A stretch of DNA of 64,000 nt from Eopsaltria australis (lineage: Eukaryota > Chordata > Aves > Passeriformes > Petroicidae): positions 2,356,001 through 2,420,000 of the forward strand of contig JAVTVJ010000121.1 in assembly GCA_034509425.1 (NCBI GenBank), in the 5' to 3' direction. The position numbers and the translations under genes were made by a program. Below are positions 52,375 through 64,000 of the stretch, one piece after another; position 1 is the stretch's first letter, and every line of letters starts with the position of its first letter. The notes below the pieces were generated by a model. It was not told the DNA's origin. It saw nothing but the letters and a program-made list of their open reading frames with translations, and ran no database searches.

Positions 52375-52424
52375 AGCCAGGTAATGTTTGAGGGCCCCTT
52401 CTAACCTGGTATTCTGTAATTCTC
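52375..52424 (+). mobile_element. CR1 3' tail fragment, plus strand
   Basis: GAGGGCCCCTTCTAACCTGG followed by TATTCTGTAATTCTC is the terminal CR1 pattern (ggtcccttctaacct - attctgtgattct). Only about 50 bp can be assigned. Confidence 0.65.
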
Positions 52425-55400
52425 ACTGCTCTGCAGTACTTTCAAATGCAGAGTTTATAGAGAGGGTATCATTGATCACAATTGTACAATGATTCATAAA
52501 TGAGAGCCAGTGAAGAATGTGAATATTATGGGGAAAGCACGTGGCGATTGTAGCTTAGCTTTTCTCTAAGATTTCCTTCCACAGTTATTGGCTAACAATC
52601 CATTTGATATGAAGTTGAGCTCTGACTGGAAGCAGGTTACATCCATGTTTGAGCTGGTGCAGATACAATTCCAATGGGAACTTGGGTTAGCACTGTTACC
52701 ATTATCCTTGAGTAGGAGAAGTGCTCTGTTTCAATCTTAATAGCATTTCAAAACTCAGTCAGACTGATGAATCTGAACATGCTATTTCATGTTGAAAGAA
52801 TGCATTTGGTTTTCCAGAGATTTTAGTCTAGGCTTCAGCAGAGACACTGTGTAGCACTTTTATTTGAAAGTGGTGTTGCACTTGCTGTGATCATGGCTTT
52901 CATGGGAGTCACTCGCAAACAAGACAGGAGTCATTCATTCACTTTTAGATGGTGCTTTCCTTCTGCTGAGCCTGCCAGAAAAGTCCTGTTCTGTAGCAGT
53001 GCTCCCTGATTTCAAAAAACATCTGAAAGATTCTTTAAACATATAGGTACCTTTTCATTGCATATTTCTTGTTAGTGATTTGGTAGTAGTTCTGTACCAC
53101 TGGACCTAAAGAAATATAATAGCAGGTTTAGGTGATTTTTCTTACCTTTTCCTTTTTCCATTTTAGTTTTCTGTTCCTTTTTATTTCTTGCTTCTCAGTA
53201 TGAGGTGTGACCATACAGAAAATTATCCTCTGAGAGGAAAACCAGAATTCCATCACAACAAAAAATCGTAATGCTGCTGTAGCTATCCCTGATTGTTATG
53301 CTAAAAATAATAATTTTCCTAACCATATGCTGGGAAAATTTGCATCAAAATAAATGAGAGTGCCACAGCATTTTCCGTGGTAGTATGGTTAAACTTCAAG
53401 TCCAAATTAAAGAGGCCTTTAATCTATCATTCAGCTTCTTGTTATTTGCTTTTCCTGCTACACCCACTTCCGACACTTGGAATTATGATTAAACAAAGAG
53501 GTAGCAGAATCAGTTGCAGCCAGAGATTCTTGTGTGCCCCTTCTTTTGCCTTGACTTCCTCTAATTTGTTGCTGACGCTCTCTGTGAGAACAATTGTTAT
53601 GGAAGTGGCTTCAGGTTACCACTTCTTCAAAAAATTACTGCTGCTTCTAAAACTCTTGGTTTCAAGAGCAATATATGTGAAGTAAGTGCAGTTTCTGTTT
53701 TGCAAGTTGCTGCAGTTTTGAACAGCTTGACTGAGCTGAGGAGAAGGCACAGCGAGGCAATTGCCAGTTGAGTTTACAATCTTCAGTTCTAAAGCTTCAT
53801 CTCCCAAAGATGGCTGACCAGTGGGTCCAAGTCAGTGTTTACACTTTTGCTTTTCATGTGTTTTTACACTCACCTACAGCACACTGAGCATCTTTCATAG
53901 TAAAGTTATAAATTCAGCTCTACAAAACAAATCTTTGTGGAAGAAGAGTTTTACTCCTTCCCTAGTGCCTGTTGTAAAGTGAGTTTTGAGCAGGTAGTAC
54001 AGTCATAAGTGACATTGTAATTTCCATGTGCCTTCCACAGGGCTGTAAAGTACATGTTGGGTGGCTTTTCCATCATCTGCTCCAGTCTCAGTTCAGTCCC
54101 TGGCCTGCAGAAGTGCAGAGAGGCCAAGGAGGTGACAGGGCACTGTTCATGCAGCCAGTGTTGTCCTGCCCCTGGACCTACAGGCACAGTCCAGCCCAAA
54201 GTATTTTTCCAACTCAGAAGCAATTTCTTACAAAGGACAGGAGATTGCAAACGTCAGGAGAGCTTCTCAAAATACAGAAATACACTTTGTAAAACGGTAG
54301 AGGTGCAAACAGCAACAAATATTATAAAAGAGCAGTCCCTAGACAAAGTCTCCATTAACTAATACAAGTTAATATCTTTTGAAGTTTCACTTCATTGTGT
54401 GAAAAATAGCTTTGGTCTATGTTGAAAAGCCATTTAAATATAGTATCATAGCATTGTCACTGATTTGACCTCTGAGGACTAAGTGGCCAGAAGGCTAAAA
54501 GCCTAATTCCTGGTGGTTGTGAGACTGACATGCATTTGCTACAGTATCAGGTGAGCAAGCAGTGAGTATGGAATCAGTTTTTGTGTACAGAAACAGATGT
54601 ATTTGCAAATGCTGGTTTAAGAAGCAGTTTTGAAAATGAGATTGAAAAGCAAAGAGGAAATCATACCCCTTTATGAACAGTCTGCTTTGACAGTTTCATA
54701 TCTCTAAAGCCTTTCTTCTTTTCTGCTGAGCTAATTGGGATTTCATATAACCTAGTGTCATCATTTAACTTATAGGATATTCATTCCCTTTAGAGAATTA
54801 TGCTATTGAAGCATGTTCTAATCGGCTGGTATTAGTCCTATTGTGTTGAGTATTAGCAGTAGAATGTGTGTGGGGTTTGGGGCGTGTGAAAAGGAGTCAG
54901 ACTTTAAATGCCAAACCAGACCCAGAGCTATTCTTCTGGTACACACAACCAGGGATTTATCAACACCGCTGTTTTTTCAGATTGTGCATATGACTCTTTT
55001 ATACTTAGCTACAAATAGAAAAGACACGCAAGCACTGGCATAACCTTGGTATGTTTGCAGTACATGTTAAAATTATCTGGCATTTGCTTAGGAACTTGAA
55101 ATTCCTCATTATATGTGCAAAGAAAATGAGTAGTTTCATAAGCCACACAAATTATAGCACTTAGTTCAAAATCAGGTTTTAAGGTATTTATTCAATTCTA
55201 AACCATTGAAGTTCTGACAAGTCTATGGAAAATACTGTGGGGACGTAGTTTTTAAAAAGTTCTAACAAGATTCTTTACTTTATGACTTTTAAAATTTGAT
55301 AATATATGCCTCATTTAGCATTGCTTAGATGTAGATAAAAGTGTTTATGTGTGCAGGTTTATGTGAACCTGGTTAAAGCTGCATTAGAAAGATCTTGATA

Positions 55401-56633
55401 CGACTTTCAAAACCTATCCATTTGGGCTGAAATATACCATTCATTTTGTTGCCTAAAATTTGTATTTTGGAAAGGCTAAACAAGAATTTGAAGATTTGTT
55501 GATCATTTGGTTTGAGAGGATTATGCATTTTCTTGTTTGAACAATACTTAAATCATAAACTGAAATATCACCTGTAAAGAATCACTTCCAAATGAGAGTC
55601 ATAACAAATTGGCTTTGACCTGCCTGATCTGTGAGCATGTGGAATCTGACTTCCGAGTGTTTGCAGCGGAGTTGTTTTCTTTATTTTGCTGAGCTCATTA
55701 TTGTGCACCTAGGAAAGGATGTCCTTTATACGCACGTACCCTAATTAACTTTGCAGTGAGCTGGCTGGCCAGCCAAGGTCAAGGTTAAGATGGGGAGCTT
55801 TTACAACTGTGCAAGATCATTCATCCAGACTTCAGAGCAAGCAGAATAGAGAATCCTTTCCTGCAGCTTGGCTGTAATTATAACACATGCTGTTAAATTA
55901 ATTTCTTTACGGTATTTATGCAGTAAACCATTGTAATGAAATCCCCAGTAATACAGCAGAATTGAAGGAAAGGCTGTACTTTAATTCTAAATACCTGCAA
56001 GAAGCAGTAGGATTTTGATGATGCTGTTATTTAGACAGGTGTCTAAATTAGATTACTGTGCAGGACTCCACAGATACGGAATGATACCGTGGTTTCTCCT
56101 CAGGATCCCACAACTTAAGGAAAAGACGAGAGGCAAATGATGGTACAGGAGGGGTAGCACAGGGAAATGAGGACACAGTGTTGGGCACCCTGAGAGGATT
56201 GCTCTCAACACACCTTCTGTCTAATGCCTGCCAAGGTTTTGTAGACAAAGACATTAAGGAGAGTTTTATTGCAGGGTTCTCTTTTCAAGAATGAAGGAGG
56301 CACAAAAATGCTGATGTGGAAATGTAATGAACCTTAATACAGGCTTGCATTTTAGCCAGATCAGGGGGGAGAGCTGTTTTTTCAGTGATTAAAGAGATTT
56401 GATTGATAGATAGATTGAGGAAGCTTTTATGTAAGTGAAGGATGTAGAAATAAAGGCAAATTTTTTACTATTCCTTTACTGAGAGTGAATTGCATATTTT
56501 TTATACAGTGCTATGACACTCTCTAGTTGTCAATCACCTACACTTGCTACACATATATGTTTAAATGCATAGGAAATAAAAATGATACTTTATATTTTTT
56601 GGAAAATGCTTTATAATACTTTTAATTGAACAG

Positions 56634-56668
56634 AAAAAAAAAAAAAAAAAAAGAAAAAGAAAAAAAAG
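56634..56668. repeat. A-rich tract (A19 followed by interrupted A runs)
   Basis: Nineteen A followed by G-interrupted A runs (A5, then A8). No retrogene or LINE body recognised upstream on the + strand. Confidence 0.9.
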
Positions 56669-58984
56669 GTATGGGTTCAGAGTTCAGTTAAACCTGACAT
56701 TCATAAAGAACTCACTTTACAAAGACTACTTTGAGGAGCTTATAATAGCAGAGCTACTCAGATCATAGCATAGATGAAAGAGGTTATTCCACTGGGAGTC
56801 TTAAATTTAAACTAGTCATCTCTGGTTTGGCTTTTGAAATATAACAAGAGAATCAATGATTGCTGCTGTTAAGAGTCTGAGGAAGCCTTTGGCTTACTGA
56901 CAGTCTAGATATTAAGAATTTTGAAGTCTCTTCATACCAAGGGACTATTAAGATGAAGCAGTAGCTTTAAATTAAGTACCATAATTCCCTCAAATATCCT
57001 GAAGGAGAGAAGTAATTAGGCTTGTTTATCTGAGAGAAATGAAAGATCAAATTAGAGGGAATGCCCCTAAACTGACCCTGTGATTAAGTTGAGTTTACCA
57101 GAGACTTCATAGTTTTCAGCATTTTAGCTCCCATTCTTTTAACCATATTCCCTCTTGGTGTTTAAACTGAAAAATGCCAAACCTTAAACTGAAGCTGTGT
57201 ATTTTCCTTTTAGCAAAGTCAATGATCCCATGCTTCAGAAATCATACATTCTCTTTTGCTTCTCTAAAGTTAGATACAATATTGTAGCGAAGATTTTGAA
57301 CTGGGTTATACAAAATAAAGGCAGCAGTCTTTTTTTTTTTATAAGTAGGGTGATCCTCCTCTGACTCTTCAATTTCACTACATTCTTATTCTTTTCCTGC
57401 TTACTCCAGGTGAAAATAACACTGCGCTTTGATGGCCAGATCCATGAAGCTGCAAAACCCAAGGATTTTTAAGACTCTAATGAATTAATTCCCAAATAGT
57501 AGGTTGTCAATAGAGCTGTCTTTTTAGCATATTGCTACCTTTTACCTTGCCACAGGGACATTGAATTGAAGAATTTTGAATGCATCATGTGTAGGCCTTG
57601 CTGGCACCTTAGGATCTCCATCAGTTCATAGCAATATGATTTAGAGGCTGCTCTGCTGAGTGCTAAAGATCCCCAATGAGAAGGAAAGCAGGAGAAATTA
57701 TAAGGCATTGAAAGTCGTTACTACTGAAAAAAAAAACTTGTAAAATTATCTTTTTTAAAAGAGAGGGTTTCTGATTTCTCTAGTGGCTATTTTTATACCC
57801 GTTGTTAAGTTTACTAAGTAACTGATTTCATTGATCTTTAAGAATAAAATTCACAAAGCCATTTAAAGAAACTGCTATGATAGCTTTTCCACATTTCCCT
57901 GATGAATACTTCACACTTTCATTAGATTTCTTATGCTTCTATTTCTAGCTAGGGCATGCAACTCCTTCCATATTTAAAGACCATTCAGCAGCATAGCTTC
58001 AAGCCAAGCAGTGGCCCTGTTTAAGATGAAATAGCTTTGTTGAAAGCCAGCTCTCTCTTTACTATATGGTAGCAGGGCTCTAGAGGAAGATCATTTTCAT
58101 GTGAGGAAGTAGAAGCTTGGTGAAGGCATTAGGAGTAAATAACCCATTTTTGTAATTTATTTATTTTCATCTTCTGTGCCACTTGTCCAAATGGTTTGAT
58201 AGCTCTATTTTTTTTCTTTCCTATTTAGATGGTAGGCTGTTTGAGGCAAGCTTGATTCTCACTGTGTTATTAGATGTTTCAGTAGTATAAATGCAAATAG
58301 CTTCATTGGTTCAAGTGTCACATGAGGGGTAGGTGTGTTTGGGTAGCTGCTGTGGTGGTGCTCCCCTTTGATGGCAGAGTAAGATGCTAATTGTCAAATG
58401 TGTTGTGTTTTACACGCTATGTGCAGGAATTTACATGTGTGTGTGTATGGCGATGGAATAGCCTTGCTTTTTCATTTATATGAGGAAAAGCACAGGGGAG
58501 GAGGCTCTGGGTACCAGTCTGTAGAAGAGAAAATACTATTTTGGTACATGTTAGTGTGGTAAGTCCAGCTTATTCAGATTCCTCTGCAGAGCTTCTCTCT
58601 CAGCTCTTTGTCAAGCAGCCCTTGAGAAATGGCACTCTCATTTTCTCTGCAACCAAAGGTATTTTCTGCTTCTCTTTTTGTTAATACTTTCCAGCTGGCA
58701 AAATAAGACAGATTGTAGGAACCTCCAAGTCCTTTGGATATTTACAGAATATTTGTACTGAGGCTTCTGCTGGTCTTTCAGCAATTCATGGTAAATGGCC
58801 TTAATGTATGGAATTAATGCCTAATGAATGCCTGGCTATTCTGGTTAAGTTAAGCACACCTCAGTTAAAATATATTTCCATGTTCTGATGTTATTATACA
58901 GTCACATCTCACCCAGCACGGTTTTCTTACATTACTCATGAGTTCATCAGTCACAAAGGCTTAAGCAGGTTTCTATGTAGCATC

Positions 58985-58998
58985 AAAAAAAAAAAAAA
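58985..58998. repeat. Poly(A) run (14)
   Basis: Fourteen uninterrupted A in non-coding sequence. Confidence 0.9.
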
Positions 58999-61949
58999 TT
59001 AAGAATTTGTAACTTTATACAACGTCTTTGTAAAATTTTGTATTCTTTCACATTGGACTGTGGAGCTGCTGGAAGTCAAGGGAGTGAAGATGTTCAATAT
59101 TAACACTGTACATGGGCCTGTGTACCATTGCTCTGAAGCCTGCTCAGATAACTCCTGCAGTGACTCCTCAGGCAGTTTTGCAAGTGTATCCAGGCATATG
59201 GAGCTATTTTAGTATCTGCATGGGAAGTGCTAATAATCAGTGAGGATTCAGTCCAACCCCATGGAATTAAGAAAGTGCTTGATTACTGAAGAGAGAGTTC
59301 CAACTTATGTAAACTTATTTTATGCAGTGTGACTGCAAGTCTCACACATTTCTCTTTTGTTAAATCATGACACTTGGAATTAAACAAGTCCTAGAGGAAG
59401 GGAACATTTTCAGCATATAAGGAACTGTTGTCTTAGTCTGTTTCAGATTCTTCCATTTAATGGGCTTTTCAGTTTCTTTAGAGGGGTTTGTCATTGGCTT
59501 TATTAAATATATATTTTCCCAAACACTGTAATTTCACATCTTACTGTTGTTCAAGTGCTTGTAAAACACAAACTGTTGTATCAATGTAAAATTCTTACTA
59601 AGGGCAATGAAACCACCATTATATGATAATAAATATCTAGTGCAAAAATGCTGTTTGGTTGGCAATAGAACATAAAAGGGAAAATAATGTGAAACTGAAG
59701 AGAGCTGAAACACTCTGGTCCTTCTCAGAAGATGGATTTTGCAGGCAGCACTGTAGTTAGCTTTTGAAGCTTATATAATCCCACATGAAACTGTCACTCA
59801 CCAGCAGTCCCTGGAGAAGTTCTCCCAGGCCAGCCTTTGAAACCATATTAGCAGCCTGCACCTTTCACGGAAGTTTCTGAGCTTCCTAGTAAAAAGTAAT
59901 GCTGACTTCCTTCAATGCTGGTATTAAAAATTTATTTAGCCTAGAGATACCAAGTGGAAATTGAAGATGCTCAAAAAGAGGTATGGCTTGACATCAGAGA
60001 GATTTAGTGCAAGGTAAAAGTAACTTAGTATCTGTACAGGAAGATATTGTAACAGGGTATTTTGAACTTAGTTCTAGAATCTCTTATCAGGATCCTCCCA
60101 ACGTTGTCACATTTAATAATCAGCACCAAAAGTCACAGATTTGCTTTTAGCATAATTACATGCAAAAATTGACTGCCCTTAGAATGAGATGTTTGCTATG
60201 CACAGACAGCCTTGGGAAGAGCAGGCTTTGGGGAAGGGAAGATGAAATCAGCTGTTAAGAGGTGCTGAGAAAGTGTTTCATGTATGTTTGATATGAGCAG
60301 ACCGCAGTTCCCCTTGACAAGAAGGAGAATAAACAGAGATAAACAGGCTCTTGGACAGGTTAAGGATGTGTCTTAAGAACTATTTGCAAATAAATTCTTG
60401 TCATCTGGAAGCTTTCTAATTTGTTGTAGAAGGTGACTAGGTGGGAGAATTAACTATTTCTTAAACAGTCATTTATTTTGGTAATATTTCCTATTAATTT
60501 TTTAGCAGGAAAAGCAGCTAAAGCACTGCCTAGAAAGCAGAGAGCTTAATTTATATATTTGTAAGCCTTTTGTGCGTTCTGTCTTGAGGCTGCATAGTCA
60601 CTAAGACGCTGCTACGTTATGACCGCAGAACAATTTTTATTCACAAACTGAACAGAGAGCATGAAGAACAGGGCAATCAAGAGAAAATGAAAGCAAAAAC
60701 TGCAAACTGGATGCTCACTTGTGCATCAGTAGTGAAGGAGAGTCATACACTGTGCTGGGGCCTGTATTGCATCCCATGGCTGCTGCTCTCTGTATTAGCT
60801 AAGCCATGGTGTGGTGGCATGAAGCCAAATATGTCTTTTTTTCATCACCTCAGTGTTTCTCAATCAGTAAGGAATCCCCAGTTTACTTACTCTGAAAGAT
60901 CTCACCTTCCTTCCCAATTAATGCCAAAGGGGTGGAGTTGGAACTGAACAGATTATGATGTTCTTTAACATTGTATATCTGCAGGGCTTTCAGTGTATAC
61001 ATACACGTTAACTGATTTAATGTTCTGGAGAACTTCACCCAGAATGAATGTTTCATTTTGTGGCAATAATTACATAATGGTATAAAAATCCATCATTTAA
61101 ACTCCTAAGCTGTCAACTCTGTGACTTTCATACAAATTCAGAAGTTAGTTTGTTATGTGGTATACAAAGACAGTTTTGTTTTAGACACAGTATGTCCTCT
61201 TAGCTGGAGAGGATGGTCTGCCAAGAAATGAAATAAAGAGAAAGATGCATGTGGTGCTGAGGAGGTGAGTAGGAGTCCTATAAAACGTCTAACTCAGTTA
61301 TACTTATGATTTTTTAACACAATCAAAAATAACTCTTCACTTTCTGGGTGAGGCAAAGTCTGTGTTTCATTACTGCAAACGCAGATTCTGCGGCAAGCTA
61401 ACATCAAAACATACAAAGATGTCGGTCCTGGTGTTCCTTAAAGCCAGCCAAAAAAGTGTTTTCCATGGAAGTCAGGGTGTGGTGTTTGGGCAGAAGTTCA
61501 AGGGTCAGATCCATCCCACATCCATGTGCAGAAATGCCTTGGTCTTGTCAAGTCTGCCCAGATCCACCCAGCACCGCACTGCTCTGAGCAGCTGTGTCTC
61601 TGCTGGAGACAAGATGCACAAGGCCAGTTGCTAATTAGAACACAAGTCCTTCTAACAGTGACTTGCATGATTCCTGCGAGTTAGAGTCCACAATTAAATG
61701 ATAGTTTAGCTAAATGTTTGCATGCAGTTCAAAAAATGGTTTATTGTGCAGCATAAAAACATAGCTTTGCTTTGGAAACTGTTTGTTGTTTAGTTAGAGA
61801 GCATGGTCTGCCAGGAATTGGCATGGCAAACCAGGGAAAACTTCTTTGCCTTCTGCTAAGGCCACTCCTCAGGAATCACAGACCCTGGAAACAAGAGAGA
61901 AAGTCAGGAGAAAGGAAGACTTAACCTTGGTGTAGGAAGATTGGGGTAG

Positions 61950-63153
61950 AGGTCATTTAGGCAAACCTGACACCCAGAAATCCATGGGCTCCAATGGGAT
62001 GCACTAATGAGTTCTGAGGGAGGCAGCAAATGTTATTGCTATGTCATTCCACATCATCTTTGTCATGGAGAGCAGGAGAGCCTGAGGACTGGAGGAAAGT
62101 GAATGTCATTCCAGTCTTCAATGAGGGTAGGAAGGAGGACCCAGAAAACTATAGGCCACTCAGCCTCACCTCTGTCCCTGGAAAGGTGATAACAACGTGT
62201 CCTGGATGTCATCTCTAAGCATGTGGAGGCAGAAAGGGTTATGAGGAGTATTCCATATACATTCACCAAGGGGAAATCATGTTTGCCTAATCTGGTGGCT
62301 TTCTGTGATGGCAGGACTGGCTGGGTAGATGAGGAGAGAGCAGTGAGTGTTGTCTACCTTAACTTCAGCGAGGCATTTGAAACTGTCTCCCATAAGGTAC
62401 TGATAGCTCAGGAGGTGTGGGTTGGATGAGTGGGCAGTGAGGGGCATTGGGGAGTGGCTGAATGGCAGAGCTCAGGGGCTGTGACCAGTGGGACACAGTC
62501 TGGTTGGAGGCCTGTAGCCAGCAGTGTCCCCAGGGGTCAGTGCCAGTGGGATCCTGGGGTGCTCAGGAAGAGCAGTGCCAGCAGGCCAGGGTGGTGATCC
62601 TGCCCCTCTGCTCAGCCCTGGTGAGGCCAGCCTGGAGTGCTGTGCCCAGTTCTGGGCTCCTCAGGACAGAGGGACATGGAGCACCTGGAGCGGGTCCAGC
62701 GGAGGGCACAAAGGTGATGGAGGGACTGGAGCATCTCTCTTACAAGGAAAGGCTGAGGGAGCTGGGCCTGTTGAGCCCTGAGAAGAGACAACTGAGAGGG
62801 CACCTCACCTATGCATGCAAATGTCTGAAGGGAAGGTGTCACAAGATAGGGCAGACTCCTTTCTGTTGTACCCAGCCAGAGGACAAGGGGCAACGGGCAC
62901 AAACTGTAACACTGAATATGTAACAGGTCCATCTGAATATGAGGAAAAAATCCTTTGCTTTGAGGGTGGCTGAGCTGGAACAGGCTGCCCAGAGAGGTTG
63001 GGGAGTTGCCTTCTCTGGAGATATTTAAAACCCACCTGGAATTGATCTGCGCAACCTGTTCTAGTTGAAACTGCTTTAGCAGGGAGGTTGGGCTGGATGA
63101 TCCCTGGAGATCCAACCCCAGCCATTCCATAACTGATTCTCTGATTCTCTGGT
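61950..63153 (+). mobile_element. CR1 LINE with internal deletion, plus strand
   Basis: The copy starts near an 'AGAAATCCATGGGCTCCAATG' type block, the CR1 'hkSMGPDGmHPR' region. It continues with E-D-W-R-K-V-N-V-I-P-V-F and Y-R-P-L-S-L-T-S (62075-62185), then in another frame F-T-K-G-K-S-C-L and L-N-F-S-E-A-F-E-T-V (62262-62390). After V-S-P-G-V-S-A-S-G near 62540 the sequence jumps to the downstream block L-C-S-A-L-V-R-P (about 62610), so the F-A-D-D catalytic box and roughly 130 codons after it are missing. The C-terminal H-L-S-Y-K-E-R-L-R-E-L-G-L-L-S motif and the 3' UTR follow, ending GATTCTCTGATTCTCTG. It is a non-functional retrotransposon remnant. Confidence 0.92.
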
Positions 63154-64000
63154 ACAGTTTACTATGGGAAACTGCAAAGTAGTGATCCAACATTACCACC
63201 TGTCAAAACTTGTCTAATACACTATGTCACTATCAAGTCACAGTAAAGATTTTGAGTTAATTTAGAAACAGCTTTCTTTTAAACCTGTGGGGCAGACTGG
63301 AACTGGAAGGAAATGAACATTTTCAAGAGGAATTTCCATGCATGTATCTACAGATAAGATTTTCAAAAGCTGAGTTCAGTGAGTAAATTTTTAGAACTGT
63401 GTTAAAATAAAAGTTGCATTGATGGAAACTTTTTGATGACAAAAAAAAGTTGAAATCTGATTAGTGGATGGATACTTTAATTTGCCTGAATGTAATTTAC
63501 CTCGCTGCTGTAGATGTCTTGGATGAAGGCCAGGCTGCAAATGGAATTGGTGTTGATAAGTCTCATTACCATCAGTAGCATCATCTCCAGTTGGAGACTG
63601 ATAGTTACAGCAGTAATATAAACAGTCAAACTGATCACACCACAACTTTGGATCCTGTCCTGCTCTTCCTGAATTCTAGGGCAACACTCCTATTGGCATC
63701 AGTAGCAGCAGGAACAGGTCCAACTGAATTATTTGACAAGAGGCTTCTTTCTTAACTCTGTACTGGCTGAGCTATGTAAGCAAATTGTTAAAAACTCTGA
63801 TATATAATCCAGAAATCTTCACAGTTGAGCAGTGCTGATTTATGCATTGTCTGCTGATGGTAGCAATTTATTAGCAAGAGGGTATTTGCTCCTTCCTTCT
63901 GCGTGTTTCATGCAAGGTTTTGTCCTCAATTTTCTGTTTTCCTAATAGTCTTTGAAATTTGCGACCTTAAGGCCACACCTAATCTTGAATTACTCCGTTA
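63154..64000. other. Intronic stretch to window edge, nothing recognised
   Basis: AT-rich sequence with chance open frames only (84 codons at most). No exon or repeat supported. Confidence 0.5.

Larger units (their letters stand above)
52425..61949. other. Long intronic stretch with homopolymers only
   Basis: AT-rich sequence without recognisable exons or transposon tails, apart from A-rich tracts near 56634 and 58985. The block 55620-55960 has few CpGs but several intact homeodomain- and nuclear-receptor-like motifs and could be a conserved element. A pair of ~24-bp similar strings occurs at 61207-61230 and 61797-61820. Confidence 0.45.
11632..64000 (+). other. Start of intron 2 (over 52 kb; no further exon found)
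   Basis: After the GTAAGT donor I could find no further open segment bounded by good splice sites that looks like coding sequence and continues in phase 0. The interval is AT-rich and scattered with CR1 remnants on both strands and simple repeats, as expected for a long vertebrate intron. The gene may instead end outside the window or contain small exons that cannot be recognised by eye; homology to other birds would decide. Confidence 0.55.

Noticed and set aside
62462..63199. 153- and 195-codon open frames at the right end
   Set aside because: Both lie on the CR1 copy, out of its coding frame or antisense to it.
1..64000. CRISPR arrays, bacterial operons, tRNA/rRNA genes, intact LTR retroviral proviruses
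   Set aside because: No regularly spaced direct repeats with unique spacers, no dense coding, and no paired LTR-like termini or gag/pol motifs were seen on either strand.

Overview
This window looks like bird nuclear DNA. The background is AT-rich non-coding sequence. The only clearly recognisable interspersed repeats are CR1-type LINE fragments, with the CR1 tail (ATTCTRTG-type octamers after a 'aaggtcccttccaac'-like block). No Alu, L1, prokaryotic operon, CRISPR array, tRNA or rRNA gene was seen. The simplest reading is the 5' end of one large protein-coding gene on the + strand, with its CpG-island promoter near the left edge and two very long introns.

Layout: 1-1359 is upstream flank with nothing recognisable. 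1360-3020 is a strong CpG island with GC boxes, a palindromic paired-homeodomain site, a purine-rich ~50-bp minisatellite, an upstream ORF that overlaps the main start as ATGA, and coding exon 1 (ATG 2400, donor after 2494). Intron 1 is 2495-11498 (9.0 kb). Exon 2 is 11499-11631 and joins exon 1 in frame (phase 2 to phase 2), giving 76 residues that end in phase 0. No further exon could be supported from 11632 to 64000, so intron 2 is longer than 52 kb. I do not recognise the protein. Its N-terminus is basic and Ser-rich, ending in an R-S-K-S-L-D-S stretch that could be a kinase target.

Intron 2 holds CR1 pieces of different ages: short tails at 14340-14482 (+), 45178-45236 (+) and 52375-52424 (+), an old minus-strand tail at 32988-33110, a fairly well-kept 1-kb minus-strand copy with the reverse-transcriptase F-A-D-D box at 50168-51160, an internally deleted 1.2-kb plus-strand copy at 61950-63153, and a very decayed CR1/L3-like fossil at 43440-44620. 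It also holds a small CpG-dense islet (26160-26370), a minisatellite with a two-level 31/68-bp structure (47285-47420), a (TAA)12 microsatellite and several homopolymer runs.

The most useful observations are: (i) exon 2 has two GTAAGT donors exactly 90 nt apart and in frame, so a 30-residue basic/Ser-rich segment could be optional; (ii) the uORF/ATGA arrangement and an in-frame upstream ATG at exon 1; (iii) the intronic CpG islet as a possible alternative promoter. I found no convincing novel multi-gene system; most open frames here are chance or repeat-derived.
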